Source: an uncultured Planctomycetaceae bacterium
Lineage (GTDB): Bacteria; Planctomycetota; Planctomycetia; Pirellulales; Pirellulaceae
DNA length: 22,254 nt
Assembly (NCBI GenBank): GCA_903927685.1
Contig: CAIYOB010001613.1
Coordinates: forward strand, 1 to 22,254
Direction: 5' to 3'
The position numbers were made by a program, and so were the translations under genes. Within the stretch, counting starts at the first letter, position 1. Each line of letters opens with the position of its first letter. The notes beneath the pieces are model-generated. The model was not told the DNA's origin. It did not search any database and saw only the letters and a program-made list of their open reading frames with translations. Shown piece after piece: positions 15,665 through 22,254 of the stretch.

Positions 15665-16339
15665 TCAGACCAGTTGACGCCAAAACCAGAGCCCAGCCAG
15701 TGCGGCCAGCGTGCCTAGAAGGGCATGATGCTCGTGGTTTACAAGCCACTGAGCCGACGACCAATGCCGAGCGTCCGGCCAACGCACCGAACGCGGCAGG
15801 AATCGCGGCGTCTGGTGACAGTACAGGGGCCATTCTTCCGGATAGATGCCGGCCAAGACCTGTTCTTCGTCCCAGACGGCAGCGAAATAGAGAATGGGAA
15901 TCGAAGTTAGCAGCGCGACGATGGCGAACAGGCTGTTCGCCAGAATCAACAGGCCGACCATCAGGAAGAAGGAGCCAAGGTAGAGGGGGTTGCGCACGAG
16001 GGCGTAAGGCCCCGTCCGCGCCAGTTGACGTTGCTTGTGCAGCGTTCCGGCAGCCCAGGAACGGATCGCCAAGCCGAGGAGAATCGCGAGTCCTCCCAGG
16101 ACCGTCGGCCACTGTTCGATCGCCAAGACGTCGCGGGGACGACTTCGCAGGAACAGGACTTCAACGAGGAATGTCCCCCCGAAAACCAATTGGCTAAGGC
16201 GGATCCGCCTGCGGGACACGGCCAGCCAAAAGGAGCTGAGTCCGCGTACTCCTTGCGGACTCGCAGCGGCTCTGTCCGCGGACTCGATAGTCCCGGCAAG
16301 CGTCCTGGAGGGGAGGATGGTTGAAGATGCTTGAGACAT
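15665..16339 (-). CDS. Isoprenylcysteine carboxyl methyltransferase (ICMT/PEMT)-like membrane protein
   Basis: 224 aa with about five hydrophobic segments (LVFGGTFLVEVLFL, VLGGLAILLGLAI, FFLMVGLLILANSLFAIVALL and others). The family motif is the block KQRQLARTGPYALVRNPLYLG, followed by EEQVLAGIYPEEWPLYCHQTPRFLP, which in ICMT/PEMT enzymes builds the SAM-binding site. The enzymes methylate small or lipid-attached acceptors at the cytoplasmic membrane; the bacterial substrates are mostly unknown. In this cluster a lipid or polysaccharide intermediate is a plausible acceptor (inference). GGAGG lies 9 nt before the ATG. The first ~40 residues are not conserved, so a later start cannot be excluded. 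Confidence 0.85.
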   Translation of the reverse strand: MSQASSTILPSRTLAGTIESADRAAASPQGVRGLSSFWLAVSRRRIRLSQLVFGGTFLVEVLFLRSRPRDVLAIEQWPTVLGGLAILLGLAIRSWAAGTLHKQRQLARTGPYALVRNPLYLGSFFLMVGLLILANSLFAIVALLTSIPILYFAAVWDEEQVLAGIYPEEWPLYCHQTPRFLPRSVRWPDARHWSSAQWLVNHEHHALLGTLAALAGLWFWRQLV

Positions 16340-16622
16340 GGATTCTTGCCTCCGGAGTCAAACGGCGGCACCCCATCGTGAGTGTGCCGAGCGGGCAGCC
16401 ACGAAAAGCAGGCCTGGCCTGTCCCTTTCCTGCGTCGTACGCTGCGGCCGCCGAACGAACGCCGGAAACCACGACGACGGGCGTGCCGCAGGGACAGGCG
16501 AAACGAACTCGGGGGCGGAGCATAGTAAACGACACGGGCGGCGTACAGATCAAGTGCCGAGGTTCTCCCAGAATCCCGCCCGCGGCGGAAAGGCGGCGTG
16601 ACCGGCCTTGGACAGAATTGCC
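16340..16622. other. 283-bp intergenic stretch with an inverted repeat
   Basis: No convincing gene. A perfect 10-bp inverted repeat (GCCTGTCCCT at 16417-16426 and AGGGACAGGC at 16490-16499) encloses 63 bp. The methyltransferase-like gene's Shine-Dalgarno sequence is at 16349-16353. The length suggests that gene has its own promoter rather than simple read-through from the SGNH gene, but I cannot point to one with confidence. Confidence 0.45.
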
Positions 16623-17795
16623 TCAGTATCGCCGGGGACATGTGGGGCTCTCGTTCGGTTCGTTCGACGCGACCGTGGCCGAGATTGCCTGCAACTGTTC
16701 ACGCATACCTTGGGCAACCAGGCGATGGCCGAATTCCGTGTAGTGCGGGTCCGACTGAAAATGCCAAGCCGGAACGGCATTGGGGGACTGGGCGTGGCGG
16801 GCATAACAGAGCGAGAGGTCGAGCAGCGGAATCTCCAGCTTGCGGCACGCCTCACGCAAGGCTGGATGGACCTCAAACTCACTCGCCACGCAGAACTCGA
16901 CCTTGTGTTCGTGGCACAGGTCTCGAATCCGGCCGTACGCATATTCCAAGCCCCGTTGCTGCTCCGGCGGGCAGGTTTCGGGTGGACAGGCCATCTGGGC
17001 GGTCGGCGCCCCAGCGGCACGAGCGGCTCGCATCGCTCGCCAGTTCTGCTTGGCGCGCATCGCGTAATAATTCGTGTAGTTGCAGACCAGCGAGTGGTTC
17101 TTCAGCCACGCCACACCGTTCGAGACGTACGCACGCGGTGTCGGATAGTTGGCGATTCTTGGCGTCCCGTCCACCAGCCCCAGGTACGGACGCGGCGGGT
17201 CCTGGTCTCGCCCGTCCACGTTCTCTCTCAAGTCGTTGATGCAAAACAGAATCAGCACCTGATCCGGGCAATAACCGGCGGCGAACAGTTCTTTCAGCAA
17301 TAAGTACTCCTGGATCGATGAGAAGCCCGGATGTCCGAGGTTGCGATAGCGGGTTCCCGCCGTGCTGTGACGATTCAAGCAATCCACGAACGTCGTGCCG
17401 TCATCAACTCCCCAGCCCCAGGTCATCGAATCCCCCACGCACCACACGACGCGATAGGACGCATCGCGGTCTGCCGCCAGAGGGGCCTCGTAGCCGCCGC
17501 GGCGAAAGCCCTCCGCTCCGTGGCTGATCCAGGCATCGAAGTCCATGGTGGTGAACCGGCACTCGGCATTGGGGCGTCCTCGCCAGCCTGTCTTGGCGTC
17601 CCATTGGAAATACGTCGACAGGACGGTCGCTGACCGCGGTCGGAGCCTTGCAATGCGCATGCCCATTTCAGCCGTCACGAAAGTGAACGTCAGTGAGGCC
17701 GTCAGGAGCAGCAACTTGGCCTTCAGCCGGCCTTTCGGTTGCGTCGGGAGGGGCAGACCTGCCGTCAGCGGCGATTGAACTTGCACGACGAACAC
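16623..17795 (-). CDS. Membrane-anchored SGNH/GDSL-type hydrolase or O-acyltransferase
   Basis: 390 aa. A single N-terminal hydrophobic segment (AKLLLLTASLTFTFVTAEM, about 27-45) acts as a membrane anchor, leaving the rest outside. The SGNH blocks are present: CVGDSMTWGWG with nucleophile Ser123, a glycine-containing block near YRNLGHPGFSS, LFCINDLREN as the Asn block, and SDPHYTEFGHRL with Asp349 and His351. Family members are esterases or acetyltransferases; next to glycosyltransferases this one may add or remove acyl groups on an exported glycan. The start is GTG at 17795, with a purine-rich GGGAAGGAAG immediately before it; because that spacing is short, GTG at 17786 may be the true start. 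It is divergently arranged with the GT4 gene. Confidence 0.85.
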   Translation of the reverse strand: MFVVQVQSPLTAGLPLPTQPKGRLKAKLLLLTASLTFTFVTAEMGMRIARLRPRSATVLSTYFQWDAKTGWRGRPNAECRFTTMDFDAWISHGAEGFRRGGYEAPLAADRDASYRVVWCVGDSMTWGWGVDDGTTFVDCLNRHSTAGTRYRNLGHPGFSSIQEYLLLKELFAAGYCPDQVLILFCINDLRENVDGRDQDPPRPYLGLVDGTPRIANYPTPRAYVSNGVAWLKNHSLVCNYTNYYAMRAKQNWRAMRAARAAGAPTAQMACPPETCPPEQQRGLEYAYGRIRDLCHEHKVEFCVASEFEVHPALREACRKLEIPLLDLSLCYARHAQSPNAVPAWHFQSDPHYTEFGHRLVAQGMREQLQAISATVASNEPNESPTCPRRY

Positions 17796-18001
17796 CTTCC
17801 TTCCCTGGTTCTTGGTATCCGCGCCTCAAGGGGGCGCGAAGTGTAGCCACTTCCCCAATTGCAGGCAAGAGCAAGCTGGTGCCCGACAGGAATTGCGGGA
17901 AGAGGAACTGAGCTTGCTGCTCCGGCCCTTGCTTGATACAGTTCCCCGCCGCCCGACGCCAGCGACGTGACCTTGCCCCATTGTTGCGCAGGAACCCAGG
18001 G
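17796..18001. promoter_or_regulatory. Divergent promoter region between the two polysaccharide gene groups
   Basis: These 206 bp separate the leftward SGNH gene from the rightward GT4 gene and must hold both promoters. An inverted repeat, AGCAAGCT (17870-17877) and AGCTTGCT (17911-17918), lies near the middle. It could be an operator or a transcript hairpin. I could not identify convincing -35/-10 boxes. Confidence 0.4.
17990..17994 (+). promoter_or_regulatory. Ribosome binding site fixing the GT4 start
   Basis: AGGAA precedes the ATG at 18002 by 7 nt. It favours this start over the in-frame ATG at 17933, which would add 23 arginine-rich residues with no family resemblance. Confidence 0.6.
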
Positions 18002-19408
18002 ATGACCGCCACCGACCAAGACGGGGACTACGATGGTGTCCGCGACCGTCCGCGGCTGTTTTGGGACTGCTCGATGACCGCGCCCAGTACATCGCAAGCG
18101 GGCATTCAGCGAGTGGTACGGAATGTGACGGCAAGTGCCGCGACACTCGCTTCCGTTGCGGGATTTGACAGCCGTCTTGTCCTCTTTCGTGACGGCCACT
18201 GGCGCGATGTGCCAACGGCCCTTCATCGAGCCCGAACGTGCACCTCACCGAACGCCTCGAACCAGGAGCGGCGTGGGGCGAGCCGAGTCGGCTTCTGGGC
18301 ACGGCGATTCGGACAGCGACTGTACAAGATCGCCTACCCGCGAACGCTCATGCGATCGGTGCGACGCGTGACGCAGAACGCGCTGGGAACGGGCGAGCCG
18401 ATTCCCGATTTCCGCGAGGACGACATCCTGATGCTGCTCGACGGTTCCTGGCTGATGCCCGAAATCCCTCGATTTGAGGCAGCTCGCCGCGCGGGAACCC
18501 GGATCGGGTTGGTCGTGTACGACCTGTTGCCGATCAGTCATCCACAATTCATGCTGCCCAAGGCGCAACGGCAATTCACTCGTTGGATGCGACGGGTTGT
18601 GCCGCAGACGGACTTCTTCGTGGCGATCTCCCAGGTCGTTCGCGACGAGTTCCGCAATTGGGCGCGCGGCGAGTTTCCGGGCTTGAGGCTGGCCGACGAA
18701 CAGGTCTCGTGGTTTCCCTTGGGAGTCAAGCTGGATTTGGCATCGCCAACGGGAGATGTGCGTCCTGAAGTTCGCGCCGCCTTGGACGGCGCCAACTCAA
18801 CCTATCTGAAAGTCTCGACGCTGGATCCACGCAAGAACCACATGGCGGTACTCGATGCGTTCGACTTGGTCTGGCGGCAATGTCCCACCGCGCGGCTGTG
18901 CTTCGTCGGCCGCCAAGGCTGGTTGTGCAGCGACTTGGTGCGGCGAATCTCCTGCCATCCGCGATTGGGGCGACAGTTGTTCTGGTTTCAAGGGCTGACG
19001 GACGCGGAACTGGCCTACTGTTTCGGCCACGTCAGCGGCGTGATTTCTGCATCCTTGGCCGAAGGCTACGGTTTGCCGATCGCCGAATCGCTGCAATACG
19101 GCCTGCCGACCTTCGTGAGCGATATTCCGGTGCATCGCGAGGTCGGCGGCGACTTCTGCGCCTGGTTCGATCCATGCCAACCGGATAGCCTGGCGCAACT
19201 GCTGATCGCGCATGTGCGAAGCGGCGAATTTCCCGCGCGGCGGCGCGCGGCAGAGTACGTGCCCACCACGTGGGACGAGGCGACGAAAGTCCTGATCCAG
19301 GAGTGCTGTCGACTGACCGCTAGATCGCGCCGAAGGCAGGTCGGATCCGTTCCGGGGGCAAGCCAGCCAAAACGCGGCGAAGTGTTTGTGTCCTCCGTGC
19401 TGCAGTGA
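18002..19408 (+). CDS. Family 4 (GT-B) glycosyltransferase
   Basis: 468 aa. The N-terminal domain opens with RLFWDCSMT and AGIQRVVRNVTA, a layout seen in mannosyl- and related GT4 enzymes, and contains LVVYDLLPISHPQF. The C-terminal Rossmann domain has YLKVSTLDPRKNH, ARLCFVGRQGW and the GT4 E-x7-E motif EGYGLPIAE (Glu354 and Glu362), which binds the nucleotide-sugar donor, followed by YGLPTFVSDIPVHREV. The enzyme would transfer a hexose such as mannose from a nucleotide sugar with retention; donor identity is not predictable. Residues ~65-110 are arginine-rich and variable. It is the first gene of a rightward trio, 31 bp ahead of the next glycosyltransferase, which suggests one operon. Confidence 0.92.
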   Translation: MTATDQDGDYDGVRDRPRLFWDCSMTAPSTSQAGIQRVVRNVTASAATLASVAGFDSRLVLFRDGHWRDVPTALHRARTCTSPNASNQERRGASRVGFWARRFGQRLYKIAYPRTLMRSVRRVTQNALGTGEPIPDFREDDILMLLDGSWLMPEIPRFEAARRAGTRIGLVVYDLLPISHPQFMLPKAQRQFTRWMRRVVPQTDFFVAISQVVRDEFRNWARGEFPGLRLADEQVSWFPLGVKLDLASPTGDVRPEVRAALDGANSTYLKVSTLDPRKNHMAVLDAFDLVWRQCPTARLCFVGRQGWLCSDLVRRISCHPRLGRQLFWFQGLTDAELAYCFGHVSGVISASLAEGYGLPIAESLQYGLPTFVSDIPVHREVGGDFCAWFDPCQPDSLAQLLIAHVRSGEFPARRRAAEYVPTTWDEATKVLIQECCRLTARSRRRQVGSVPGASQPKRGEVFVSSVLQ

Positions 19409-19439
19409 TCTTGCTGAGACGAACCTCCTATCGAAAGCG

Positions 19440-20297
19440 ATGACTATGGTCGGCTGGATTAGCTCGCGTCACAAGCCTCGCAATTTCACCATCGTGGTGT
19501 GCACTTACCAGCGTCCCGAACACCTGCGGCGCTGCCTGCTGTCCCTGGCCCTGCAGGAGAACCTCTCCGAAGGTTTTGAAGTTGTGGTGACCGACGACGG
19601 CTCGCAGGATGAGAGCGAGGATCTCGTGGGCGAGTTCGCTCGAACTGCGGACTTTCCCGTAGCTTGGACGTCCCATGTCCATGAAGGCTACCATGCCTCG
19701 CGAACGCGAAACGAGGGTGCGCGGCTGGCCCGGGGAAGCTACCTGTTGTTTCTGGACGGAGACTGCATCGTGCCTCGGGACCATCTGGCACAGCATCTGA
19801 GTTTCCGGCGACCCGGGAGCGTGGCTTCGGGAGACTGCTGCCGCCTGGATGAGGTGCGCTCCCCGCTGGTGAACGACGCCATCGTACAGTCCGGCGAGTA
19901 TCAGCGCTGGGTGTCGGCAGAGGAGCAGAAACGGATGTGGAAACGGCACCGACGTGTTTGGTTCTACAATGCCATCCGGCATCCCCGCAAACCATCGCTC
20001 ATCGGCAACAACGTCGGAGTCTGGCACGCCGATTTCGTCCAGGTAAACGGATACGACGAGAACTTCCGGAACTGGGGTTGCGAGGACGATGACTTCGGCC
20101 GACGGCTGCGTTGGGCCGGTCTCCGCCTACGTTCCATTCTCCGGCGGACTTGGGCCTACCACCTCTGGCATCCCACCGATCCGACCGCACCGCAGCGTTG
20201 GCGCCATGGGGCCAACGTCGAGTACTTCCTCAGCCGGCCGCCGGTGGCCTGGTGCGAGAACGGGTTGAACAAGCGCATCACAGCCCGCGCGGCGTGA
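19440..20297 (+). CDS. Family 2 glycosyltransferase with galactosyltransferase-type C-terminus
   Basis: 285 aa. GT-A signatures are FTIVVCTYQRPEHLRRCL, VVVTDDGSQD and the metal-binding LDGDC (Asp106, Asp108). The C-terminal half has NGYDENFRNWGCEDDDFGRR (Glu215-Asp218), the pattern of the galactosyltransferase/GT7-like C-terminal domain that supplies the catalytic acid in chondroitin-polymerase-like enzymes. It probably adds a galactose, GalNAc or glucose-type residue to a polysaccharide intermediate in the cytoplasm. The ATG at 19440 (or 19446) lacks a strong Shine-Dalgarno sequence, but the GT fold begins shortly after it. An ATG at 19386 would overlap the end of the GT4 gene. The next gene follows after 41 bp. 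Confidence 0.9.
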   Translation: MTMVGWISSRHKPRNFTIVVCTYQRPEHLRRCLLSLALQENLSEGFEVVVTDDGSQDESEDLVGEFARTADFPVAWTSHVHEGYHASRTRNEGARLARGSYLLFLDGDCIVPRDHLAQHLSFRRPGSVASGDCCRLDEVRSPLVNDAIVQSGEYQRWVSAEEQKRMWKRHRRVWFYNAIRHPRKPSLIGNNVGVWHADFVQVNGYDENFRNWGCEDDDFGRRLRWAGLRLRSILRRTWAYHLWHPTDPTAPQRWRHGANVEYFLSRPPVAWCENGLNKRITARAA

Positions 20298-20338
20298 GCG
20301 ATCGGACCCGAGGACGCCAATCCAACGGGGGAATTACC

Positions 20339-21397
20339 ATGTCAAAACACGTGGTTGCTTTTCTGCCAAACTGGATCGGCGATGTGGTGATGGCGACGCC
20401 CACCCTGAGGGCCCTGCACAAACACTTCGGCCAGACCGGCTGTGTTACGGGCGTTATGAAACCCTATGTGCATCGGGTACTTGAGGGGACTCCCTGGCTG
20501 GACCAGATCCTGTTCTATGACAGCAAGTCGTCGATCCCGCAACAAAGCAACTGGGCGGTGGCCCGAAAACTGCGACGCATGCGTCCCGATGTCGTGGTCT
20601 ATCTAAGCAGTTCCTTGAAGCCCGCCCTGATCGGCTGGTGGAGTTGTGCCCGGCAACGCGTGGGCTATGCCAAGAACGGCCGGACGCCGTTCTTGACACA
20701 TCGTCTTGTGCCCCCTCGTCGTGAGCGGAATTGTCCGCCGCCATCCCTGGTCAATTGTTTTCTGGAGCTGGCCTACGCCGTCGGTTGTCCGATCGAGGAG
20801 CCGCAGTTGGAATTGGCGGTTAGCGAGGCGGATGTCCGGGGCGCCGAGATCGTCTGGAAGAACCTGCAATTGGACGCCTGCAGCGAAGTTGTGATGGTGA
20901 ATTTTGGCGCCGCTGGCGGCAAGGCTCGACTGTGGCCCGAAGCCTATTACCTAGAACTCGCCCACGCGTTGGTTCGCGATCCGCAGCGGGCTGTGCTGGT
21001 GCTCTGCGGGCCCAAGGAGCGAGAAGCCGCCAGCCAACTGGAGCGGATGGCGGCGCACCCGCGAATTCGCAGCATGGCGGAGCAGGATTTGACGCTTGGG
21101 GTCTCTAAGGCCTGCCTCCTGCGCGGTCACGCGCTGGTGACAACCGACAGCGGACCGCGGCATATCGCGGCGGCCCTGCAAGTCCCGACCGTACTGCTGG
21201 CTGGCCCCGTCGATCCTCGGCTCACCTGCAACTACAACCCGTGGGAGATTGCCGTACACACCAGCCTTCCCTGCCAGCCCTGCTGGCGACACGAATGCGC
21301 CTTGGGGCACGTGCGGTGCATGCGAGAGCTGGATCCGCAGTGGGTCTATCGCGCCGTCCTGCAACTGCTGAGCGAAACTTCACGACGGGCAGCCTGA
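20339..21397 (+). CDS. waaF: ADP-heptose:LPS heptosyltransferase II (GT9)
   Basis: 352 aa, the usual length for WaaF. Family landmarks are LPNWIGDVVMATPTLRALH at the N-terminus, VNFGAAGGKARLWP at the start of the second Rossmann domain, the donor-binding TTDSGPRHIAAAL (Asp270, Ser271, Gly272) followed by VPTVLLAGPVDPR, and a cysteine-containing end (PCQPCWRHEC, VRCMREL) typical of WaaF/RfaF. The enzyme transfers a heptose from ADP-heptose to the growing LPS inner core on the cytoplasmic face of the inner membrane. GGGGGAA ends 5 nt before the ATG and decides the start. It closes the rightward glycosyltransferase trio. The exact acceptor in this organism may differ from the enterobacterial heptosyl-Kdo2-lipid A. 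Confidence 0.9.
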   Translation: MSKHVVAFLPNWIGDVVMATPTLRALHKHFGQTGCVTGVMKPYVHRVLEGTPWLDQILFYDSKSSIPQQSNWAVARKLRRMRPDVVVYLSSSLKPALIGWWSCARQRVGYAKNGRTPFLTHRLVPPRRERNCPPPSLVNCFLELAYAVGCPIEEPQLELAVSEADVRGAEIVWKNLQLDACSEVVMVNFGAAGGKARLWPEAYYLELAHALVRDPQRAVLVLCGPKEREAASQLERMAAHPRIRSMAEQDLTLGVSKACLLRGHALVTTDSGPRHIAAALQVPTVLLAGPVDPRLTCNYNPWEIAVHTSLPCQPCWRHECALGHVRCMRELDPQWVYRAVLQLLSETSRRAA

Positions 21398-21579
21398 CCT
21401 TACGGGCACCGAATCCCAGCTTTCAACTGGTCACGGCGGATCGCGTTCCTCCGCCTGCACCGTCCACCTCCACGGCATTTCCCGACGCGCTGTTTGCTTG
21501 CTCCAATCCCGGCATCCAAGCGACTGGAGGTGGGACGCTTGCCAACGTGCTGGGCAGGCGGCGGGCCCCTCGGTGGAAA

Positions 21580-21757
21580 CCGCCCAGGCGGCTGCGGGCC
21601 GCTACCTGCGAGGCGAAGGGATCGTCGGCCACGTAGTCCAAACCGGACAGCCCGCCTTGGTTCCGCGCGCCGCCGGCGAGCCGCAGTTCATGAATCGGAT
21701 TCATCGCGGCGACCAACAGGACGCGGAAGGCGTCGGGTTCGTCTGCGTCCCGATTTT
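21580..21757 (+). pseudogene. Fragment of a NifA-type GAF domain
   Basis: One frame (through codon 21597) reads AAGRYLRGEGIVGHVVQTGQ, then PALVPRAAGEPQFMNR and EGVGFVCVPI. This matches the GAF domain of NifA/Fis-type sigma-54 activators, which usually shows GRY-GEG-GRVV-TG-P-VVPR and ends FVCVPI. Only the second half of the domain is present. No AAA+ or DNA-binding domain follows; at about 21757 the sequence switches to the malectin-like repeat, out of frame. Upstream of ~21580 there is no recognisable match. It is a broken relic, not a gene. Confidence 0.7.
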
Positions 21758-22039
21758 CTCGATCCCGGGAGCCCGGCGACCGCCTACACGGTTCGCTTGC
21801 ACTTTGCCGAGCCCGACATCGTGCAACCCGGCGAGCGGGTGTTCGACGTCCTGTTGCAGGGCGAGTCGGTGCTGCAGCGATTTGACAACGTGCAGGCGAC
21901 CGGGAAACCGCGGCGGGCCATCGTCAAGGAGTTTGCCGGCGTGCGTGTGACCGGTGAGTTGATGGTGGACCTGCGAACCACGGCGGCGTCCGTCCGACCG
22001 CCGATCTTGTGCGCGATCGAAGCCGTGCGCGAGGAGTGA
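21758..22039 (+). pseudogene. Malectin-like 3' gene fragment (direct repeat, copy 2)
   Basis: This frame encodes LDPGSPATAYTVRLHFAEPD through CAIEAVREE and a TGA, nearly identical to the C-terminus of the PQQ-propeller protein at 14334-14618. Differences include ESVLQRFDNVQ for EPVLQGFDIVQ and a one-codon deletion near the end. The rest of the parent gene is missing, and the frame is not continuous with the GAF fragment in front. Many changes are silent, so the source was probably a functional paralogue that was later truncated here. Confidence 0.85.
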
Positions 22040-22130
22040 TGAGACACTCGACGAACCCTTGGAGCGAACGCCACTCGGCGGATTCCAGGGAAGACTGGCT
22101 TAGTCGCGTCGAACTCAGCCATGGGTGGCG

Positions 22131-22157
22131 ATATCTGCGGGTGGACATCGCAGATAT
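22131..22157. repeat. Short perfect stem-loop near the right edge
   Basis: ATATCTGCG (22131-22139) and CGCAGATAT (22149-22157) form a 9-bp stem with a 9-nt loop, followed by TCTCCCTTTCTT. It could be a weak terminator behind the malectin-like fragment or a REP-type palindrome. The remaining sequence from 22040 to the window end shows no gene I can support. Confidence 0.5.
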
Positions 22158-22254
22158 TCTCCCTTTCTTGCCAGGGGTGGACGGTGAACGTCACTCACGA
22201 AATAACTTCCCCAATTCGGCTCAGTTCGTTTAACGCCGAGCCGGCAGGCGACGG

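Noticed and set aside
16417..16499. 10-bp inverted repeat considered as insertion-sequence ends
   Set aside because: Only 63 bp lie between the arms, with no transposase and no target duplication. Probably a chance or REP-like palindrome.
1..22254. Search for tRNA, rRNA and riboswitch structures
   Set aside because: No cloverleaf with conserved T-loop, no rRNA core motif and no recognisable riboswitch core was found by eye. A covariance-model scan would be needed to be certain.

Overview
The window looks like chromosomal DNA of a high-GC member of the Planctomycetota, probably near the Pirellulales. This is inferred from gene content and repeat style, not from a marker gene. Supporting signs are a very large secreted PQQ-type beta-propeller protein ending in a malectin-like domain, a GH28-like secreted beta-helix protein, a RAYT/IS200-type transposase remnant, an Rpn/YhgA-like nuclease, and dispersed palindromic intergenic repeats. 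No rRNA, tRNA or CRISPR array was seen.

Layout. (1) 1-3558 (+): the 3' end of an unrecognised protein, then a hybrid histidine kinase (GAF, three PAS, HisKA, HATPase, receiver). (2) 3560-6038: a GH28-like protein and a TVP38/DedA-type membrane protein, both on the minus strand. They are tied by an ATGA stop/start overlap and associated with two inverted copies of a ~141-bp dispersed repeat. One copy lies between the convergent kinase and GH28-like genes; the other is translated as the C-terminal tail of the TVP38 protein. (3) 6039-7324: a mobile-element graveyard with REP-like arrays, a RAYT cut off just after its HUH motif, and the C-terminal coiled-coil remnant of a large serine recombinase in the opposite orientation. 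(4) 7325-10061 (+): an Rpn/YhgA-like PD-(D/E)XK protein carrying a four-copy 12-bp in-frame repeat, then an M32 metallocarboxypeptidase. (5) 10135-14618 (+): three overlapping genes, DUF4160, DUF2442 and a 1340-aa secreted PQQ-propeller protein with an embedded methyltransferase-like segment and a C-terminal malectin-like domain.

(6) 14711-21397: a divergent surface-polysaccharide block. On the minus strand: a membrane-anchored SGNH hydrolase, an isoprenylcysteine-methyltransferase-like integral membrane protein and a WaaE-like family 2 glycosyltransferase. On the plus strand: a family 4 glycosyltransferase, a family 2 glycosyltransferase with a galactosyltransferase-type C-terminus, and a WaaF-type heptosyltransferase. 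These probably build and decorate a heptose-containing LPS core or exopolysaccharide from activated sugars, with the SGNH protein possibly adding or removing acyl groups outside the membrane.

(7) 21398-22254: a gene-free mosaic. A fragment of a NifA-type GAF domain abuts, out of frame, a 282-bp second copy of the malectin-like 3' end of the PQQ gene 7.4 kb upstream.

The most unusual items are the repeat-derived protein tail with ATGA coupling, the GAF/malectin mosaic, the RAYT/recombinase junction and the three-domain PQQ protein. No complete, clearly new defence or mobile system could be demonstrated from sequence alone.
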